Shown here piece by piece: positions 27,562 through 36,242 of a stretch of DNA of 64,000 nt. The notes under the pieces were generated by a model that saw nothing but the letters and a program-made list of their open reading frames with translations, ran no database searches and was not told the origin of the DNA. A program made the position numbers and the translations under genes. Position 1 is the first letter of the stretch. Each line of letters starts with the position of its first letter. The stretch comes from Bremerella sp. TYQ1 (lineage in GTDB: Bacteria > Planctomycetota > Planctomycetia > Pirellulales > Pirellulaceae). Where the stretch lies: contig NZ_CP083740.1 of the NCBI RefSeq assembly GCF_020150455.1, positions 1,426,001 through 1,490,000 of the forward strand, written 5' to 3'.

Positions 27562-28875
27562 ATGCATTCTCGAAAGCTGCTTGCCGCTACTTTAGCATCT
27601 GCCTTTGTCGGTGGCCCAGTTGAAACTGACGCGCTTGTCGAGCACGTTCGCGTTTTGCTTCTCGACAAACGCAAACAGCGATGGCTCAAGCCATTGGTCA
27701 AACGTTTCGTCCAAGCATCTTCCGTCGGACCACGTCCGCGCCAACCTCAAGTCGAAGCATTTCTTCTGGCAGACTATGGCTTCCTCAAGGCATACCACAA
27801 GAATCACATACGCCTATCCGGAGCATTAGCCCCCTCGCCGGTTATGTCCTCAACAATCGAGAGCATAACCTCTTCGGATCGCATTTCCCTTATCACGCCG
27901 GCGGAGTTAGCGCGATGGCTGGACCTGCCAATTCGAGAGCTCGATTGGTTTGCCGATCGTCGCGGCTGGGAAGCAAAACATGCGAACGCAAAGCTACAAC
28001 ATTATCGCTATCTAACGTTCGCCAAGCCTTCGGGAGAGACACGTTTAGTAGAAGCTCCCAAATCCAGACTGAAAGGCATACAACGTCGAATTAACACCGA
28101 CATCCTGAATCACGTTCGGCCGCATGAAGCAGCCCATGGATTTCGAGCTGGCCATTCGGTCCGATCCTTTGCCGAACCTCACGTTGGAAAGCGTGTGGTG
28201 CTGAAGCTCGACCTTCGCAATTTCTTTCCATCGATCCGTGCCGCTCAGATTCACGCCATCTTTCGCTCTATCGGCTACCCCGATGCCGTTGCCAGCCTGC
28301 TGACCGGGCTCTGTACCAACACGACTCCATCGGAAATCTGGGAAGAGCGGTTGCCCCTAGCGTTAGACTTCCCAATGTATGAACGACCTCATCTTCCTCA
28401 AGGGGCGCCTACCTCTCCGGCCCTCGCAAACCTGGCTGCCTATCGACTGGACGCCCGTCTTGGTGGACTCGCCAAGTCGGCTGGTGCCAACTATACCAGG
28501 TATGCCGACGACTTAGCGTTTTCCGGGAATACCCCCTTCGAGAGAGTTGTCCGGCGGTTTGCCGATCATGTTGCAGCTACGGTGATGGAAGAAGGTTTCT
28601 TCGTTCATCACCGCAAGACACGCATCATGCCCCAAGGCGTTCGTCAGCGGATTGCCGGCGTTATCGTCAATGAGCACCTGAATGTCGATCGGCGTACATA
28701 CGACCGATTGAAGGCCGTGCTTACCAACTGTATTCGGCTAGGTCCCGATTCGCAGAATGTCGATGCCCACGAACATTATCGCCACCACCTGGAAGGACAG
28801 GTTTCCTGGGTCGAATCGATCAATCCACAGCGAGGCCAACGGTTGCGTGAGTTGTCAAATCGAATTATGTGGTAG
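27562..28875 (+). CDS. Retron-type reverse transcriptase
   Basis: 437 aa. The RT palm is complete: LDLRNFFPS (domain 3, first Asp at 217), HLPQGAPTSPALAN (about 277-290) and YTRYADDLAFSG with the catalytic YADD at 314-317. The retron-specific sites are recognisable but altered: the NAxxH position reads FAEPH (203-207) and the VTG position reads IAG in RQRIAGVIVNE (361-371). Residues 1-95 form an N-terminal extension (LLAATLASAFVGGP, RWLKPLVKRF, RPRQPQVEAFLLADYGF); comparable patterns occur, from memory, in RTs of retrons from myxobacteria and planctomycetes. The ATG is 7 nt after the a2 repeat with no clear ribosome binding site, so folding of the retron RNA may influence translation. No separate effector gene is adjacent. 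It copies the msd into branched ssDNA (family knowledge); retrons act in anti-phage defence. Confidence 0.95.
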   Translation: MHSRKLLAATLASAFVGGPVETDALVEHVRVLLLDKRKQRWLKPLVKRFVQASSVGPRPRQPQVEAFLLADYGFLKAYHKNHIRLSGALAPSPVMSSTIESITSSDRISLITPAELARWLDLPIRELDWFADRRGWEAKHANAKLQHYRYLTFAKPSGETRLVEAPKSRLKGIQRRINTDILNHVRPHEAAHGFRAGHSVRSFAEPHVGKRVVLKLDLRNFFPSIRAAQIHAIFRSIGYPDAVASLLTGLCTNTTPSEIWEERLPLALDFPMYERPHLPQGAPTSPALANLAAYRLDARLGGLAKSAGANYTRYADDLAFSGNTPFERVVRRFADHVAATVMEEGFFVHHRKTRIMPQGVRQRIAGVIVNEHLNVDRRTYDRLKAVLTNCIRLGPDSQNVDAHEHYRHHLEGQVSWVESINPQRGQRLRELSNRIMW

Positions 28876-28980
28876 TCATCTCACAAAATTCGGATTGCCA
28901 AAAGCGTGAAAGTTTGGCTCGTTTGCGTTATAGTTTTTCCTTAAGCTAAACTCTGCCCACGACCCTAAGAGCCTGCTCCC

Positions 28981-30270
28981 ATGCTGAAGTTCTCGCTTGC
29001 TGTTTGTTTGTCACTGACGCTGTTTTCTCTTTCCCATGCCGCGACCTATCATGTATTGCCGGAGGCTACTGGAACCAACGATGGTACAAGCTGGGAAAAT
29101 GCGTACGGACCATCGCAACTACAATCGACGGTCGATACGCTTAAACCAGGGGATCTGCTGCTGATTGGTAGTGGTACCTACGAAGGCGTCTCGTTGAAAA
29201 TCTCTTGCCAAGGTGAACCACAAAACCCGATTATAATTCGGGGTCACAACTCTGGGGCAGGGCTACCTGTTTTGAAGAGTAGCTGGACGATTGACGATCC
29301 CACGAAGGGAGCAACAGCGATTCAGCTTGGCGAAAAGGTGTCCCATCTTTCAATCAGCCAAGTCCAAATTGATGGTTACAAAATGGGTATCGTTGCCCAT
29401 CCCTGTAAGACGGTCGAATCACGCAACCACATTTTCTTTCGTGAGATCGATATCCGGAATTGTCGGCATGGATTTTATCTTAGCGACTGCGATGACCTAT
29501 CGCTCGAAGCGTGTCGCTTAGTTCGCTACAGCAAGCACGGATTTCGCTTTGAACAGGGATGCGATCGTGTCCAGTTAAAGAACTGCGTCGCTGATTGCTC
29601 CGAAGCGGATGCCGAGTGGGAAAAGAAGACCGAGCTGTTTCCCTTCGGCTTCAATATTAACAATGGTGGCACGCCCAACACGCAGTTTCATCTGGAAGAC
29701 TGCACCGCGGCGAACAACATGATGCCCCTGCAAAAGAAGCGGTACAAAAATGGCGATGGCTTCGTCATGGAAGGCAACACACAAGATGTCTCGCTCGTAC
29801 GTTGTAAAGCGATTCGCAATCAGGATGGCGGATACGATTTGAAGGTCGATGACATTTCGCTGAAGGATTGCATCGGAATTGGCAACGGCCGCCAGGTTCG
29901 CATCTGGACGACCGGGACCCTTGAAAATTGCTACTTCGGCTACGGTGGCACCGGCCTCTGGAACAACGGCGGCCCTTTGTCGGTCAATCAGTGTACTTTC
30001 TACAAGCTTGGCGTTGCTGCGATGACCGACGACAAAGCGAAACAGAAAATTACGCTGTCGAATTGCGTGATCGCCGATTGCACAAAGACCTACAAGAAGA
30101 CGGCCAGTGGTGGCGGAGTAATCCTGGACGACACTCTCGTGGAAGAGGCAGACAGCTCTCCTTCTAACGATGCCAAGCCGGCCACACGCCCAGTCCCAGA
30201 ATGGGATGGTGTTGGATCGCCAACTGCTCCGGAAACAATATCTGGCAAGGGTTATCAGCCGTTACCGTAA
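28981..30270 (+). CDS. Secreted right-handed parallel beta-helix protein
   Basis: 429 aa with a signal peptide (MLKFSLAVCLSLTLFSLSHA) followed by ATYHVLPEATGTNDGTSWENAYG, the typical N-terminus of DUF1565/pectate-lyase-like beta-helix proteins. Repeats with regular coils follow (LSISQVQIDGYKMGIVAHPC, LSLEACRLVRYSKHGFRFEQ, VSLVRCKAIRNQDGGYDL). No clear catalytic residue set was recognised. It is probably a polysaccharide-binding or -cleaving exoprotein. It is unlikely to be a retron effector, because it is exported and separated from the RT by 105 bases. Confidence 0.85.
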   Translation: MLKFSLAVCLSLTLFSLSHAATYHVLPEATGTNDGTSWENAYGPSQLQSTVDTLKPGDLLLIGSGTYEGVSLKISCQGEPQNPIIIRGHNSGAGLPVLKSSWTIDDPTKGATAIQLGEKVSHLSISQVQIDGYKMGIVAHPCKTVESRNHIFFREIDIRNCRHGFYLSDCDDLSLEACRLVRYSKHGFRFEQGCDRVQLKNCVADCSEADAEWEKKTELFPFGFNINNGGTPNTQFHLEDCTAANNMMPLQKKRYKNGDGFVMEGNTQDVSLVRCKAIRNQDGGYDLKVDDISLKDCIGIGNGRQVRIWTTGTLENCYFGYGGTGLWNNGGPLSVNQCTFYKLGVAAMTDDKAKQKITLSNCVIADCTKTYKKTASGGGVILDDTLVEEADSSPSNDAKPATRPVPEWDGVGSPTAPETISGKGYQPLP

Positions 30271-30615
30271 GAAATTCATTTGCCACTGGAACGAGACATG
30301 TGGCTTAAATTGAATGGTAAGCGGACCTACCGCATCGTCGCGGAACGTTAACGTCATGGAGTCGCGGCCACCTCCAAGAGAAACGGAAAGCCCAAGGACG
30401 AAACGGAGCTCTAACTGGGTTCGGAGCTTATCTCCTTCCCACCAATGAAAACGAAAGTCGCCGTAACCTGCTTCGATAAGACAGCGAAGTCGGTCGCGAC
30501 CACGAGTCGTTTCAAACAGCAAAGTGTTATACGCCCACGGAATATCGTCGTCACTTAGCTTCGGCTCGCATTCAAACAACCCGATCAGTTCCCACTCGTC
30601 TGGGAATAAGTCCAT
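30262..30615 (-). CDS. Hypothetical protein, 117 aa
   Basis: Starts MDLFPDEWELIGLFECEPKLSDDD, with GAGAGG 8 bases before the ATG. It is soluble with no TM or known motif; it contains FETTRGRDRLRCLIEAGYGDF and SLGGGRDSMTLTF. It overlaps the end of the beta-helix gene by 9 bases on the opposite strand and lies downstream of the GT2 gene on its own strand. Function unknown. Confidence 0.65.
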   Translation of the reverse strand: MDLFPDEWELIGLFECEPKLSDDDIPWAYNTLLFETTRGRDRLRCLIEAGYGDFRFHWWEGDKLRTQLELRFVLGLSVSLGGGRDSMTLTFRDDAVGPLTIQFKPHVSFQWQMNFLR

Positions 30616-30701
30616 TGAATTTGCCTCTCAAGAGGTGCTTAACAAGCTACTGCTTGGAAGACGCTGATGCGGCTTGTTGGTTCACCCCATGCAATACATC
30701 G

Positions 30702-31679
30702 CTAGGCAGCTCGGCGAAGTGGTTCGTTTTTCTCGGTATGCTGATCGTAATTTATGTCCTCAGCTTTCATTGACGCCAAGTATCGCAGTCTACCAAGGCG
30801 AATGCTGCCTTGCCAAAATTGGACGAAGAGTTGATACCTCCGTTTGCCAGACATTGGCAACCACTGAAACGCCCATGCTCGCATGCGTTGACGGAGAACC
30901 TCCCGTTGGCGTTTCCGTTCTAAACGCGATCGATCGCAAATCAACGATTCTCGCTGGAGCCATTCGCTGCTGTACGCAACCTGGTGGTCGGCCGGTCCCA
31001 GGTGATTCGCACGGCATTCGTCTGCACCATACTCTATTAGCTCGGCACCAAGTTCCTGAAAACAGACCTGGTTTACGTGCGAAACGATCGACTTCTCGGC
31101 ATAGCCAAAACGAATTCCCATCGCTTCCAGCTTTGCACCGATCATCATCTCAGAGAAGTGCCCGAATTCCGACTGAAACCCACCAATGTCGTTCCATATC
31201 GATCGTAAGATTAGCGTGCCGCGAATGGCGATCTTGCACTTCATATCGCCAATCCAACTCAGGAAGTCCTCTTCAAAGATACGCTGCTCTCCCTCGGCGA
31301 TCCGATTCTGATTGATCCCGTCGCTCGCACTACATGCGGCCGGAATATTTTCGCGCTGGACGACTTCATAAATCTGGCGTAGACAATCACGCCGCGGAAC
31401 GCAGTGCGATTCGGTGACATACAAATAAGTGCCGTACGCGGCCGACGCGGCCAGGTTGTACAGCGCGTTCACATTCAGCCCAGACTGGTGAACCCAACGA
31501 ACCGTTGGAAATTGATGTGGCAACTCTCCCAAGCTGTAAGAGTCTTCTTCGGCCGTGGCAACAATCACCTCAAACGGCACATCAATCTCTTGTTGTGTGA
31601 ACCCCGTTAAGCAATCGAGCAAATGCCCCCGATCGTCGGGAAGCGGAATCACCACAGAAATCACTGGGTCGGCAATCAT
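30702..31679 (-). CDS. Glycosyltransferase family 2
   Basis: 325 aa. It starts ISVVIPLPDDRGHLLDCLTGF, the GT-A nucleotide-sugar-binding opening. The DxD-like part is VTESHC, and FEEDFLSWIGDM and SHVNQVCFQELG follow. The C-terminal 80 residues are basic. AAGGGGAAAATAGG precedes the ATG. It likely transfers a sugar in surface polysaccharide or glycoprotein synthesis. No polysaccharide cluster is around it. Confidence 0.85.
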   Translation of the reverse strand: MIADPVISVVIPLPDDRGHLLDCLTGFTQQEIDVPFEVIVATAEEDSYSLGELPHQFPTVRWVHQSGLNVNALYNLAASAAYGTYLYVTESHCVPRRDCLRQIYEVVQRENIPAACSASDGINQNRIAEGEQRIFEEDFLSWIGDMKCKIAIRGTLILRSIWNDIGGFQSEFGHFSEMMIGAKLEAMGIRFGYAEKSIVSHVNQVCFQELGAELIEYGADECRANHLGPADHQVAYSSEWLQRESLICDRSRLERKRQREVLRQRMRAWAFQWLPMSGKRRYQLFVQFWQGSIRLGRLRYLASMKAEDINYDQHTEKNEPLRRAA

Positions 31680-32046
31680 GCCTATTTTCCCCTTAAAAGA
31701 TGCTACATCCCTGCCACTTAGTGGAAAGGGGGAGAGTAGCAGTCCTAAGCTGTCAAATCAACGCGGATTGCTACAACCCATTTTGCCCATACCCCCAAAA
31801 AGCAAAAGCAGTACCGCACCCCCCATAGAAGCGTAGCCTGCGGCAAAGCACACCATAAAACCCGTTCTACAATGCACACTTGGCCTTTAAAAATGAAGCC
31901 TTTTTGTATATTATTCCTATGCATTCAAAGCATATCCTCTCGCAATACCCGTTATGAACGCTGTACTGACGAGGGGATCCATGGGCAAGTATCTATCCAT
32001 TCTCTCCGCATCATTTCCTTCCTAAAACAACGAGAGGGGGTCACGC
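31680..32046. promoter_or_regulatory. Divergent intergenic region (367 bases)
   Basis: This lies between the GT2 gene (minus) and the glucoamylase-like gene (plus). It is A/T-rich with a possible -10 TATATT (31907-31912) and TTTAAA 15 bases upstream for the plus-strand gene. I see no coding sequence. Confidence 0.35.
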
Positions 32047-33396
32047 GTGAAGCGTCGAACTTTCCTCGCGGCCGGGCTTACGCTCCCTTTGGCATGGAGC
32101 GGCCTCGCGCCGCGAACAGCCTACTCCGAGTACCTTTCCGAACAGTCTCCCCTGGACTTGTCCGGTGAAGCCTTCGTTCGCGATATGCAGCGACGTTGCT
32201 ACCAATACTTCTTGGAAGCGGTCGATCCTGAAACGCAACTCGTCGCCGATCGCGCGGCGACTGACGGAAGCTCTTATAGTCGACACGCAAGTAGCGCCGC
32301 GTGTGGTTTCGGGCTCGCGGCCCACTCTGTCGCCGCGCAGTACGATTGGATTCCGCGAGACGAAATCAAACAACGCGTGCGAACCATGCTCCATAGCCTG
32401 GCTACGCGTGCCGCTCACGAGAACGGATTCGTCTACCACTTTTTCGATACGCAGTCGGGTGAACGCGCCCTGCGTTCGGAAGCATCGACCGTCGACACAG
32501 CGCTGATGCTTGCCGGAGCGTTGACTGCGTCAGTGGCATTTCGCGATGACTCCGAGATCGGCAGGCTGGCCAACGAGCTTTACCAGCGTGTCGATTGGAC
32601 TTGGATGCTCGGCGACAATGGCTGTCTGCACATGGGTTACATGCCGGAAATCGGCAGGTTGCCTCAGCAGTGGGATCACTTCAGCGAACATCTGATTCTG
32701 CAGCTTCTTGCCATCGGTGCGCCATCCAACCCAATTCCACCATCGTCGTGGAATGCATGGCGACGTGAACCGATGCTTTCGCTCAACGGCAGCGACTTCC
32801 TAAGCTACCCACCGTTGTTCGTGCATCAGTATCCAATGGCGTTCTTCAACTTCCAGAACTTCCGTTCGCCTGGGGGTCGTAACTATTGGCAGAACGCCGT
32901 AACGGCTCATAAGGCACACATCGCCTTTTTGACCAGCCTGGCCGAACGTTATCCGCAAAAGCTGGGACATTACGGTGCCGACTTGTGGGGGATCACCAGC
33001 AGCGATAGCTCGACCGGCTATCGCGATTGGGGTGGCCCTTACAAAAAGGATCGTATCGAACCTGATCGCGGGATCGACGGAACGCTTGTCCCAAGCGCCG
33101 CAGCAGGTGCCTTGGCCGCCGTTCCAGAGCAAGCGCTGCATACGTTGGAGTATCAGAAGCAGCACTTCGGCTCGAAGGTTTACGGACGCTACGGTTTCGT
33201 CAATGCATTCAATCCAGCCACCGGTTGGGTCGGTTCAGACGTGATCGGTATCGATACCGGGATCTCGCTGCTGATGGCCGAAAATATGCTCACCGGCAGT
33301 GTGTGGGAAATGTTTATGCAGCATCCCGCCGCCACACGAGGTTTGCATCTGGCAGGGTTTACGCCGACCAATTCGACCGTGCTGACGAGCAAGTAG
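32047..33396 (+). CDS. Glucoamylase-like secreted glycoside hydrolase (GH144-type)
   Basis: 449 aa from a GTG preceded by GAGAGGGGG. The N-terminus MKRRTFLAAGLTLPLA has twin Arg and a hydrophobic core, consistent with Tat export. The (alpha/alpha)6 fold markers are FVRDMQRRCYQYFLEAVDPETQLVADRA, STVDTALMLAGALTAS, LGHYGADLWGITSSDSSTGY and VIGIDTGISLLMAENMLTGSVWEMF. These fit the glucoamylase-like family, whose known members cleave beta-1,2-glucans. Substrate by family only. Confidence 0.9.
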   Translation: MKRRTFLAAGLTLPLAWSGLAPRTAYSEYLSEQSPLDLSGEAFVRDMQRRCYQYFLEAVDPETQLVADRAATDGSSYSRHASSAACGFGLAAHSVAAQYDWIPRDEIKQRVRTMLHSLATRAAHENGFVYHFFDTQSGERALRSEASTVDTALMLAGALTASVAFRDDSEIGRLANELYQRVDWTWMLGDNGCLHMGYMPEIGRLPQQWDHFSEHLILQLLAIGAPSNPIPPSSWNAWRREPMLSLNGSDFLSYPPLFVHQYPMAFFNFQNFRSPGGRNYWQNAVTAHKAHIAFLTSLAERYPQKLGHYGADLWGITSSDSSTGYRDWGGPYKKDRIEPDRGIDGTLVPSAAAGALAAVPEQALHTLEYQKQHFGSKVYGRYGFVNAFNPATGWVGSDVIGIDTGISLLMAENMLTGSVWEMFMQHPAATRGLHLAGFTPTNSTVLTSK

Positions 33397-33426
33397 GCGG
33401 CAGGCCAATCAGCTATCACCACAAAA

Positions 33427-33458
33427 AAAGCCACGCTCAATCACTTGAGCGTGGCTTT
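33427..33458. terminator. Bidirectional terminator
   Basis: A perfect 14-bp stem, AAAGCCACGCTCAA / TTGAGCGTGGCTTT, has a TCAC loop and lies between the convergent glucoamylase-like and lipoprotein genes. On the minus strand it ends in a run of seven T, so it mainly serves the second DUF1559 operon. Confidence 0.85.
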
Positions 33459-33484
33459 CTGTTTGGAATGCTGAACAACGTCGT

Positions 33485-33925
33485 TTATTTCGACGTCAAA
33501 TCGAAATCAATCTCGTTGTTGCCGGCAGCGACCTCGGCCGTTAACGTCGACTTCGCATGGTATTTCGCCGGCAACAGTTCCGGTCGGGCCTTCACCAATG
33601 GGCCGTCTCCTTCACCACCACTTGAACCGCGAGCCGACGTGATTCGCACCACATGTGCGCCAATGGCAGCACCGTTGCGCGAGCCGGTGAACTTCAAGAC
33701 GTAGTGGCCGCTTGGGTCAGCGATGGCAATCGAAGGACGACCATCCTTCGGCTCGAACGAAACTTCAGCTCCGTCCAGCGGCTTGCCGTCGAGCGTAACA
33801 ACTCCTTCGACATAACCTAAGTCAGGACCAGCCCCCTTGGAACAACCGACGAGTCCGCATAACGCGATCGTCAGCAATACGGCCAAGGAACGAAACGGAA
33901 CGGATAACGCATATTTGGATGGCAT
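33485..33925 (-). CDS. DUF1559-partner lipoprotein
   Basis: 146 aa. Lipoprotein signal RSLAVLLTIALCGLVGC, then the same beta-sandwich as in the other three partner lipoproteins: VEGVVTLDGKPLDGAEVSFEPKDGRPS, DPSGHYVLKFTGS, IGAHVVRITSARG, LPAKYHAKSTLTAEV, IDFDLTSK. It lies 48 bases after the DUF1559 gene. An extracytoplasmic Ig/transthyretin-like domain; role unknown. Confidence 0.88.
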   Translation of the reverse strand: MPSKYALSVPFRSLAVLLTIALCGLVGCSKGAGPDLGYVEGVVTLDGKPLDGAEVSFEPKDGRPSIAIADPSGHYVLKFTGSRNGAAIGAHVVRITSARGSSGGEGDGPLVKARPELLPAKYHAKSTLTAEVAAGNNEIDFDLTSK

Positions 33926-33973
33926 GAGAAATTCTCTTCAAAGATAGGCAGGAAAGTTGGTAGGGCAGGGGGC

Positions 33974-34987
33974 TTAAAATTCGCCGATCACCTGACCATC
34001 TTGCATATTGCCGAGGTACTCCATGATGGTGTCGGTCTGCCCATCGGTGTCGCTCGGAATAGTCTCCGTTAGAAAGCGAACCGATCCATCGGCGAGCACC
34101 GCTTGAGCCCCGCCAGGATGCAGACTGGAAATACCGTGGTTACGATTCACGTTGGTCGACGTGGTCGAACCAATGACGATGTTTGGCGAAAAGATCGACG
34201 TGCAAAGCGTACGGAACAACCCTTGATCGTAGTTTGCCGCGTCTGGATGCAACTGATGATCGGGGCCGCTTCCGTTTTTGTCACGCGTGGCGAACATTTC
34301 ACTCGCGCCGAACCATTCGCCATTAAGCACATAACAGCGTTCGGCAACCATCAGCGTATTGCTTGTACCATCGGTGATGTCTCGCATACGAGTATCGCTG
34401 TCGCGATAGAAGATGCCTGTCGCGCCTGTCGTTCCGTTCGCAAAATTGGTGGCCTGATTGGCTCGCACGTACGCCGAGTTATTCACCGCCACGTAGTTCG
34501 TTTTCGAAAGCCCCAAGTTCGTGCCCCCGGCATTCTCAATCGCGCACCCGGCACATTTGGAGGTGTTGCTAACATCAGGACCGGTATCGGAAGGGCACCG
34601 AAATGCATCGTAACTTCCTTGCATAACGGCCTGGTTGGCGGTCAACGCATCGGAAGCATTCACGCGTCCAACCTGCAGCACGTCCGAAACGTTCCCCAAT
34701 TCGACGTATGGCAAAATCAACGCCGACCAGGTCCAGTGCCCCTTGTTGTCGGACGTCGAAATATGAATGTAGCCTGAAGGAAACGACTGAAACGTATCGT
34801 GATAGTTGTGCATCGCGAGGCCAAGCTGCTTCAAGTTGTTCGAGCATTGCATGCGCCGAGCTGCTTCGCGAGCCTGTTGTACGGCCGGCAGTAGAAGCGC
34901 GATCAGCACACCAATAATCGCGATCACAACCAACAGTTCCACCAGGGTAAAACCGCGGTGGCTACGACAAGAAATAGAGGACGTCAT
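33974..34987 (-). CDS. DUF1559 pseudopilin-like protein
   Basis: 337 aa. The N-terminus [18 protein letters not shown] continues into the class III pilin-like TM helix and [17 protein letters not shown]. The C-terminus has [18 protein letters not shown]. The middle ([36 protein letters not shown]) carries the usual family pattern, including an extra Cys-rich stretch. First gene of a two-gene operon ending at 33427. Confidence 0.95.
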   Translation of the reverse strand: MTSSISCRSHRGFTLVELLVVIAIIGVLIALLLPAVQQAREAARRMQCSNNLKQLGLAMHNYHDTFQSFPSGYIHISTSDNKGHWTWSALILPYVELGNVSDVLQVGRVNASDALTANQAVMQGSYDAFRCPSDTGPDVSNTSKCAGCAIENAGGTNLGLSKTNYVAVNNSAYVRANQATNFANGTTGATGIFYRDSDTRMRDITDGTSNTLMVAERCYVLNGEWFGASEMFATRDKNGSGPDHQLHPDAANYDQGLFRTLCTSIFSPNIVIGSTTSTNVNRNHGISSLHPGGAQAVLADGSVRFLTETIPSDTDGQTDTIMEYLGNMQDGQVIGEF

Positions 34988-35274
34988 TGTGGGGTATCCA
35001 GTACGAAAAAAGGATGGATAAGAACGCCAGTGGAATGACTGGCTTTCGGGCTGGCGAGCCGATTCGGAGGGGGTTTAAGGTAGGATGGATCGGCAGTTCG
35101 CCATGGAAACGGGGTGTTTCCTATTACTGTTTCGTACGGACAAATTCCCATCTACTATAGAAATCCGACAATTCCACACAAAAAGTGCGCCACCCTACCA
35201 TTAACGGGATGAAACCGGGCTCACCGGGGAAGAGTATCACGTTAATTGATGGCCCGAAAACACATTGGTCATGG

Positions 35275-35682
35275 TCACCAGGGACCGATTACCCAGTCGA
35301 GCGTGGCCAAAATCATTAGCGCAGTAAATGTCGCAGCGACGGCCAAGCCCCTACCTAAATAAGACTGATTCCGTTTCTTTGAGCCCAACATCCTTCCCAT
35401 TAGTCCTGCGACGACTCCCAAGACAACCAAAACGAAGAAGCCTCCCAAGATGATGCCATAAAACATCACCGCCCCCATCGCATGCGGAATGAACTGCGGT
35501 CCCGTCACAATCCCACCCAAGGGAATCGGGAATCGAAAAAACGTGACCATCAATGCGGCGATCGGAAACGCAGATCCCAGAGCCCAGATGGTACCACCCA
35601 GGACGGCCCGGCCAATCGGCAACGAATCCGTTTCAATCGGTTCCGAGCCCTTCTCCTTGGGCGACTGGTAAGGGTTGGTCAT
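35275..35682 (-). CDS. Small membrane protein, MTNPYQSP family
   Basis: 135 aa starting MTNPYQSPKE, a start seen in many short planctomycete membrane proteins. Three to four TM helices (LGGTIWALGSAFPIAALMV, FYGIILGGFFVLVVLGVVAGL, LAVAATFTALMILATL). GGAGG lies 7 bases before the ATG. It overlaps the end of the next upstream gene by 50 bases. Function unknown. Confidence 0.75.
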   Translation of the reverse strand: MTNPYQSPKEKGSEPIETDSLPIGRAVLGGTIWALGSAFPIAALMVTFFRFPIPLGGIVTGPQFIPHAMGAVMFYGIILGGFFVLVVLGVVAGLMGRMLGSKKRNQSYLGRGLAVAATFTALMILATLDWVIGPW

Positions 35683-36229
35683 CGGAAGCCTCCAGAGGGC
35701 TCTCTAAACTTAGCTGCCGTAGATTGTATTCACATCGCCACCAAGCATAGTCAGCATAGGACGCGAAGTCTCGGAAGCTGTGTTCGACGACGCACTCAGG
35801 ACATTGCTGCCGGAAAGCCCGAAGTTCTTCGTCGGTCAACGGCGTATCTTTAACAATCAAGCGTCGCAGGCTTTTCAGCTCGGCAAAATTCTTTAGCGAG
35901 TACTCACTGATACCGATGTTCGCGCAAACTTCAAGTGTTTGCAGCGCGTCCAGCTTCTTGATCTCCAACGACCAGACGTCGTCGTAGCTACCTCCAACGT
36001 ATTCGAGATGAACAATTCTCCCACGCTCGTCGGTCGTCCAATCCCAGTAATACAGGCCCGTTGAAATCAAGTTTTCCATTACCTGCTGGTCTCTCTCGGC
36101 CGGGTCTTCCCGCATCAGCGCGAACACGACGCCACAAAGTGCCGTAAGCGCCAGCAGCGATAACAACCCAAACTGAAATCGGCGGCCAGTTCGCGGCACA
36201 GAGGTGTTATGCGTTGAATCAGACGGCAT
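35633..36229 (-). CDS. Single-pass membrane protein with leucine-rich-repeat-like domain
   Basis: 198 aa from the ATG at 36229 (AAAGG 7 bases upstream). One TM helix (QFGLLSLLALTALCGVVFALM) is followed by an LRR-like part (WSLEIKKLDALQTLEVCAN, AELKSLRRLIVKDTPLTDEELRAF). Such FQFGLLSLLALTA...VVFALM proteins are frequent in planctomycetes. It follows the 174-aa gene after 13 bases; its end overlaps the MTNPYQSP gene. Confidence 0.75.
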   Translation of the reverse strand: MPSDSTHNTSVPRTGRRFQFGLLSLLALTALCGVVFALMREDPAERDQQVMENLISTGLYYWDWTTDERGRIVHLEYVGGSYDDVWSLEIKKLDALQTLEVCANIGISEYSLKNFAELKSLRRLIVKDTPLTDEELRAFRQQCPECVVEHSFRDFASYADYAWWRCEYNLRQLSLESPLEASDDQPLPVAQGEGLGTD

Positions 36230-36242
36230 CGCCATCCTTTCG

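Noticed and set aside
27562..28875. RT as a group II intron or DGR reverse transcriptase
   Set aside because: No intron domain V/VI, maturase or endonuclease domain, and no template/variable repeat pair was seen; the upstream a1/a2 structure fits a retron.
28981..30270. Beta-helix protein as retron effector
   Set aside because: It has a signal peptide, its own upstream spacer of 105 bases and typical polysaccharide-related architecture; no retron effector of this kind is known to me.
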